A DNA stretch of 64,000 nucleotides from positions 1-64,000 of the forward strand of contig QLIY01000089.1 of NCBI GenBank assembly GCA_003260075.1. Direction: 5' to 3'. Position numbers and translations under genes: made by a program. Below the pieces are notes generated by a model that saw nothing but the letters and a program-made list of their open reading frames with translations, was not told the origin of the DNA and did no database searches. Positions 61,660 through 64,000 of the stretch are shown piece by piece. This DNA comes from Phallusia mammillata. Taxonomy: Eukaryota > Chordata > Ascidiacea > Phlebobranchia > Ascidiidae. Numbering within the stretch: position 1 is the stretch's first letter; every line of letters begins with the position of its first letter.

Positions 61660-64000
61660 TCAAGAAGTGAACGGGAGCGGATTAGCAACGATTTTTTCAT
61701 GAATGTCGACGAACAAGGGGACATATGTCACGAAGTCAAGAATGTCAAGACCGCCATCTCCGCCGCGGGACAGTTTTTGGATAATCTGTACAAGAAACCC
61801 GATTTTGGTTGACTGACTTACAAAACACGAACGGTGGAACATTTGAAAATTACCCGCTGCCTTTGCGGACCCGAAATTCCGACCGCTGCCAGATCCAAGT
61901 TAACAAGGTCGAAATTCCGTCCTAACAGACTCGCGTAATGGTCCTGGGGAATTCGTTTTTAATTAACTGGTTGCACAACAGCACATTCAGGGGTTAACCT
62001 ACCTTGCACGCTTTCATCTTTTCGTGAAGGGAACGACTAAATCGAGGCAGGTTTCGTTTCTCGTGTAAGGCCGCAATTACGCAAAACACACGAAACGTTA
62101 TTCCTTCGTCGATCGAAATTCCCTGAACAATAAATATATCGTATGTTAAAGCCCCAACAGAGTATTCTAAGCCAAAATTGTAACAACGTTTACAATGAAT
62201 GGAATTTAAAAATTTATAGGCGAAATTTATTGCGAACTGCATCAGGCTATGTTTTGTTCACTGTGATAGCATGACAGACAATCACTAAAGGAAGTTGTTA
62301 GCACACAATGCATCCTGTTCTTTGATAAGTGCATGTATTGCCACCAATTGGCGAAAAATCACGACTCATTAAGCGCAATTATCAGAAGCTCTTTTCTTTT
62401 CGCGCAAGCCGTCCAAAGAAAGTGACCGGGCATATTTAGCGAGAAGTTCGCCTTTCCGCCGAAGTCATTTCGTTTGTGGCGGTAAAGGCAATTAACGAGA
62501 GAAAAAGCCAAGTGGCGCAGAACGGCTCGAAACCCACAATACCTTGCTTTTGTTTTTACCTCGAGTATTTGCGAGTTGTCAACAAACTCCAGTGCTGGGT
62601 CGAGCTCGGCCAAGGCTTGTCTTAAGTCGCATTCATCAATCGCCGGATCATCTGTGGGATGAAGTTCCTGTGTTGTATGGTATTACGATTAAAGTGCTTC
62701 ATTTTTACGTAATCCCCTTGGATATTTTAAATAAATACCCAATTTGATTTTTGATGCCATCTTATTGTACTGACATAAGTAAAATACGCAGTCAATTGAC
62801 CTATAGGTCATGTTTATTAACCCATATCGTCGCCAACTGAGTTTACGAGGCGCTTGAGCAATAAAGTGTTGCTTTATATGGTTTACCCGAAATATGGCGC
62901 TCTGCTTTCGCGTGAACGGCTCCATTTCTCGCCGTTTCATGCACTTTGAAACCTCTTCGTATTCGATTTGTTTCTCTAGACGTTTGCACAGTGCTGAGTG
63001 AAAAATAAAAAAAATGAGCTGTGACGCAGGCACGCTACGGAATTGTACAAATTTAGTTTGTAACGTAAGAGTTAAGGTAGAATGCGTGGGACGATGGTGA
63101 GTCATAGCACAATTACCGTGGAGGCTTCTTTGTCTCGATTTGAGTCGCTTTACTTTGTCTCGCAGGTGTATTAGCGCTACCTTGCGGTCGCGGACCTCAA
63201 CCTGCGCTTCACACTGGAGACGCATTTGTGGCGACAACAGAGCTACGACTTCTTGGTCGGTAAAACCTTTAAAAAATAGATACAATGGCATTTAATCAGT
63301 GTACATTTTCGATACGAATGAAATGGGCCAACGCCACAAAAGATTAGTTTGGGGCGCCTGACAATCAGTTTGGTACCTTTTAATCTGTTTGGTACCTTTT
63401 AACAACCAATAAAATTGCGAAATTCGTTTGTTTTATAACTCACATTTATTTGTTTTAAACTCAGATTGGCCATTATTCGTCTCTTGACCGAAAATTTGAG
63501 GATGAGTGCCACATGTTAGCAATAGGTTCTGACGTAAAATGTGCTCACTAAACAAACTAATGAATCAGCACCGAACACACATTACAATCGATTTTTTCGA
63601 CGTATAATAAATTGGTTTGTGTGTGACAAAATGCTATATCTTTACTTTTGTCACCGTTTGTTTCTGGTTCTGTTGATTTTCCCTTTTGCAAAGTTGGTGA
63701 TTTTCCTCCAAAAACAGGCTGTCGTTGTTTCAGCTTTAGCTTCTCTTTTCTTTCTTTGTCTGCATCTATGACGTTGGCATACTTTCGTCTTGCTACTTGT
63801 GCTACGGTACTAATGACGTCACCTAAAACAGTTTTTGAAGAAAAACATACTAATAACGTAATTTTTTCCCCAAAAAATGTTTAAATTCACACACTTTATG
63901 TCTTTGAAACATTTTTCGCTACACCAAACCTTTTGTGGTGACGATTTGCATTTGTGTATCTTCGATGTTGTCTTTAATCTTTTCCAATATAAAGCGAGTT
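61660..64000 (-). CDS. Coiled-coil/EF-hand-like protein, 3' part, unrecognised
   Basis: Partial gene whose 5' end lies beyond the window. Exons in coding order: >64000-63930, 63822-63646, 63266-63117, 62993-62887, 62667-62560, 62122-62003, 61785-61660; 285 residues visible, phases consistent, stop at 61660. Content in order: helix FILEKIKDNIEDTQMQIV; VISTVAQVARRKYANVID then a Lys-rich stretch; FTDQEVVALLSPQMRLQCEA; coiled-coil-like RDRKVALIHLRDKVKRLKSR and ALCKRLEKQIEYEEVSKCMK; acidic ELHPTDDPAIDECDLRQALA; EF-hand-like ISIDEGITFRVFCVIAALHE; and RGGDGGLDILDFVTYVPLF near the C terminus. The last two resemble degenerate EF-hands (hydrophobic F/Y helices around a DxG-x-L-D loop), but the calcium ligands are incomplete. 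I do not recognise the family. Two donors are possible at the 63646 end, both phase 1. Confidence 0.72.

Noticed and set aside
1-64000. tRNA, rRNA and CRISPR-like arrays
   Set aside because: No cloverleaf with A/B boxes, rRNA block or regularly spaced repeat array was recognised by eye. A tRNAscan-SE or Infernal run would be needed to exclude small RNA genes.

Overview
The window is a eukaryotic chromosome segment with split genes, GT-AG introns and AT-rich non-coding DNA. I read it as an animal, most likely a tunicate (solitary ascidian). The animal reading is firm, because a SHANK scaffold, a syndecan, SEPSECS and an LDLa-repeat GPCR are all present. The tunicate reading is inference from compact genes, single-copy forms of vertebrate gene families and high apparent allelic divergence; the species is not determined. 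I built the gene models by reading translations across splice sites and checking that exon phases join. Four complete models and the SHANK model give total lengths divisible by three with no internal stop.

Layout: (1) 2.3-33.7 kb, + strand: a SHANK orthologue of 30 coding exons (1643 aa): SPN, ankyrin repeats, SH3, PDZ, a proline-rich tail and a C-terminal SAM domain. (2) 35.0-41.2 kb, - strand, tail-to-tail with SHANK: a 9-exon receptor (about 973 aa) with signal peptide, about seven LDL-receptor class A-like repeats and a divergent rhodopsin-like seven-helix domain. (3) 43.7-48.4 kb, + strand: SEPSECS, the PLP enzyme that makes Sec-tRNA(Sec) from phosphoseryl-tRNA. (4) 49.8-55.3 kb, + strand: a highly divergent Ras-like GTPase of 350 aa with insertions around switch II and a six-cysteine run. 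(5) 56.9-58.6 kb, + strand: a syndecan (218 aa) with canonical C1 and C2 cytoplasmic motifs. (6) 61.7 kb to the window end, - strand: the 3' part of an unrecognised coiled-coil/EF-hand-like gene. The six genes are not an operon-like unit. The only plausible functional link is general: SHANK and syndecan are both cortical or adhesion scaffolding proteins.

Mobile DNA: several short non-autonomous hAT-type elements carry CAG-type terminal inverted repeats and 8-bp target duplications (9.46, 22.6, 42.5 with 42.7 nested, 54.3 kb). Two related foldback elements (8.38 and 42.27 kb) start with the same AGGTACACAATTCACGG end and have 8-12 bp target duplications. The first carries a hammerhead-ribozyme-like core (CTGATGA, short stem, GAAAC-GTC) in both arms, in opposite orientation. 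I consider this the most interesting biological signal.

Assembly: thirteen poly-G runs of 10-12 bases, plus one single N, each sit between two near-identical copies of local sequence that differ by SNPs and small indels. These look like places where two alleles were joined in tandem instead of collapsed. Two of them duplicate exon edges (SHANK exon 3 and exon 5 of the Ras-like gene). One poly-C/N/poly-C gap lies in a SEPSECS intron.
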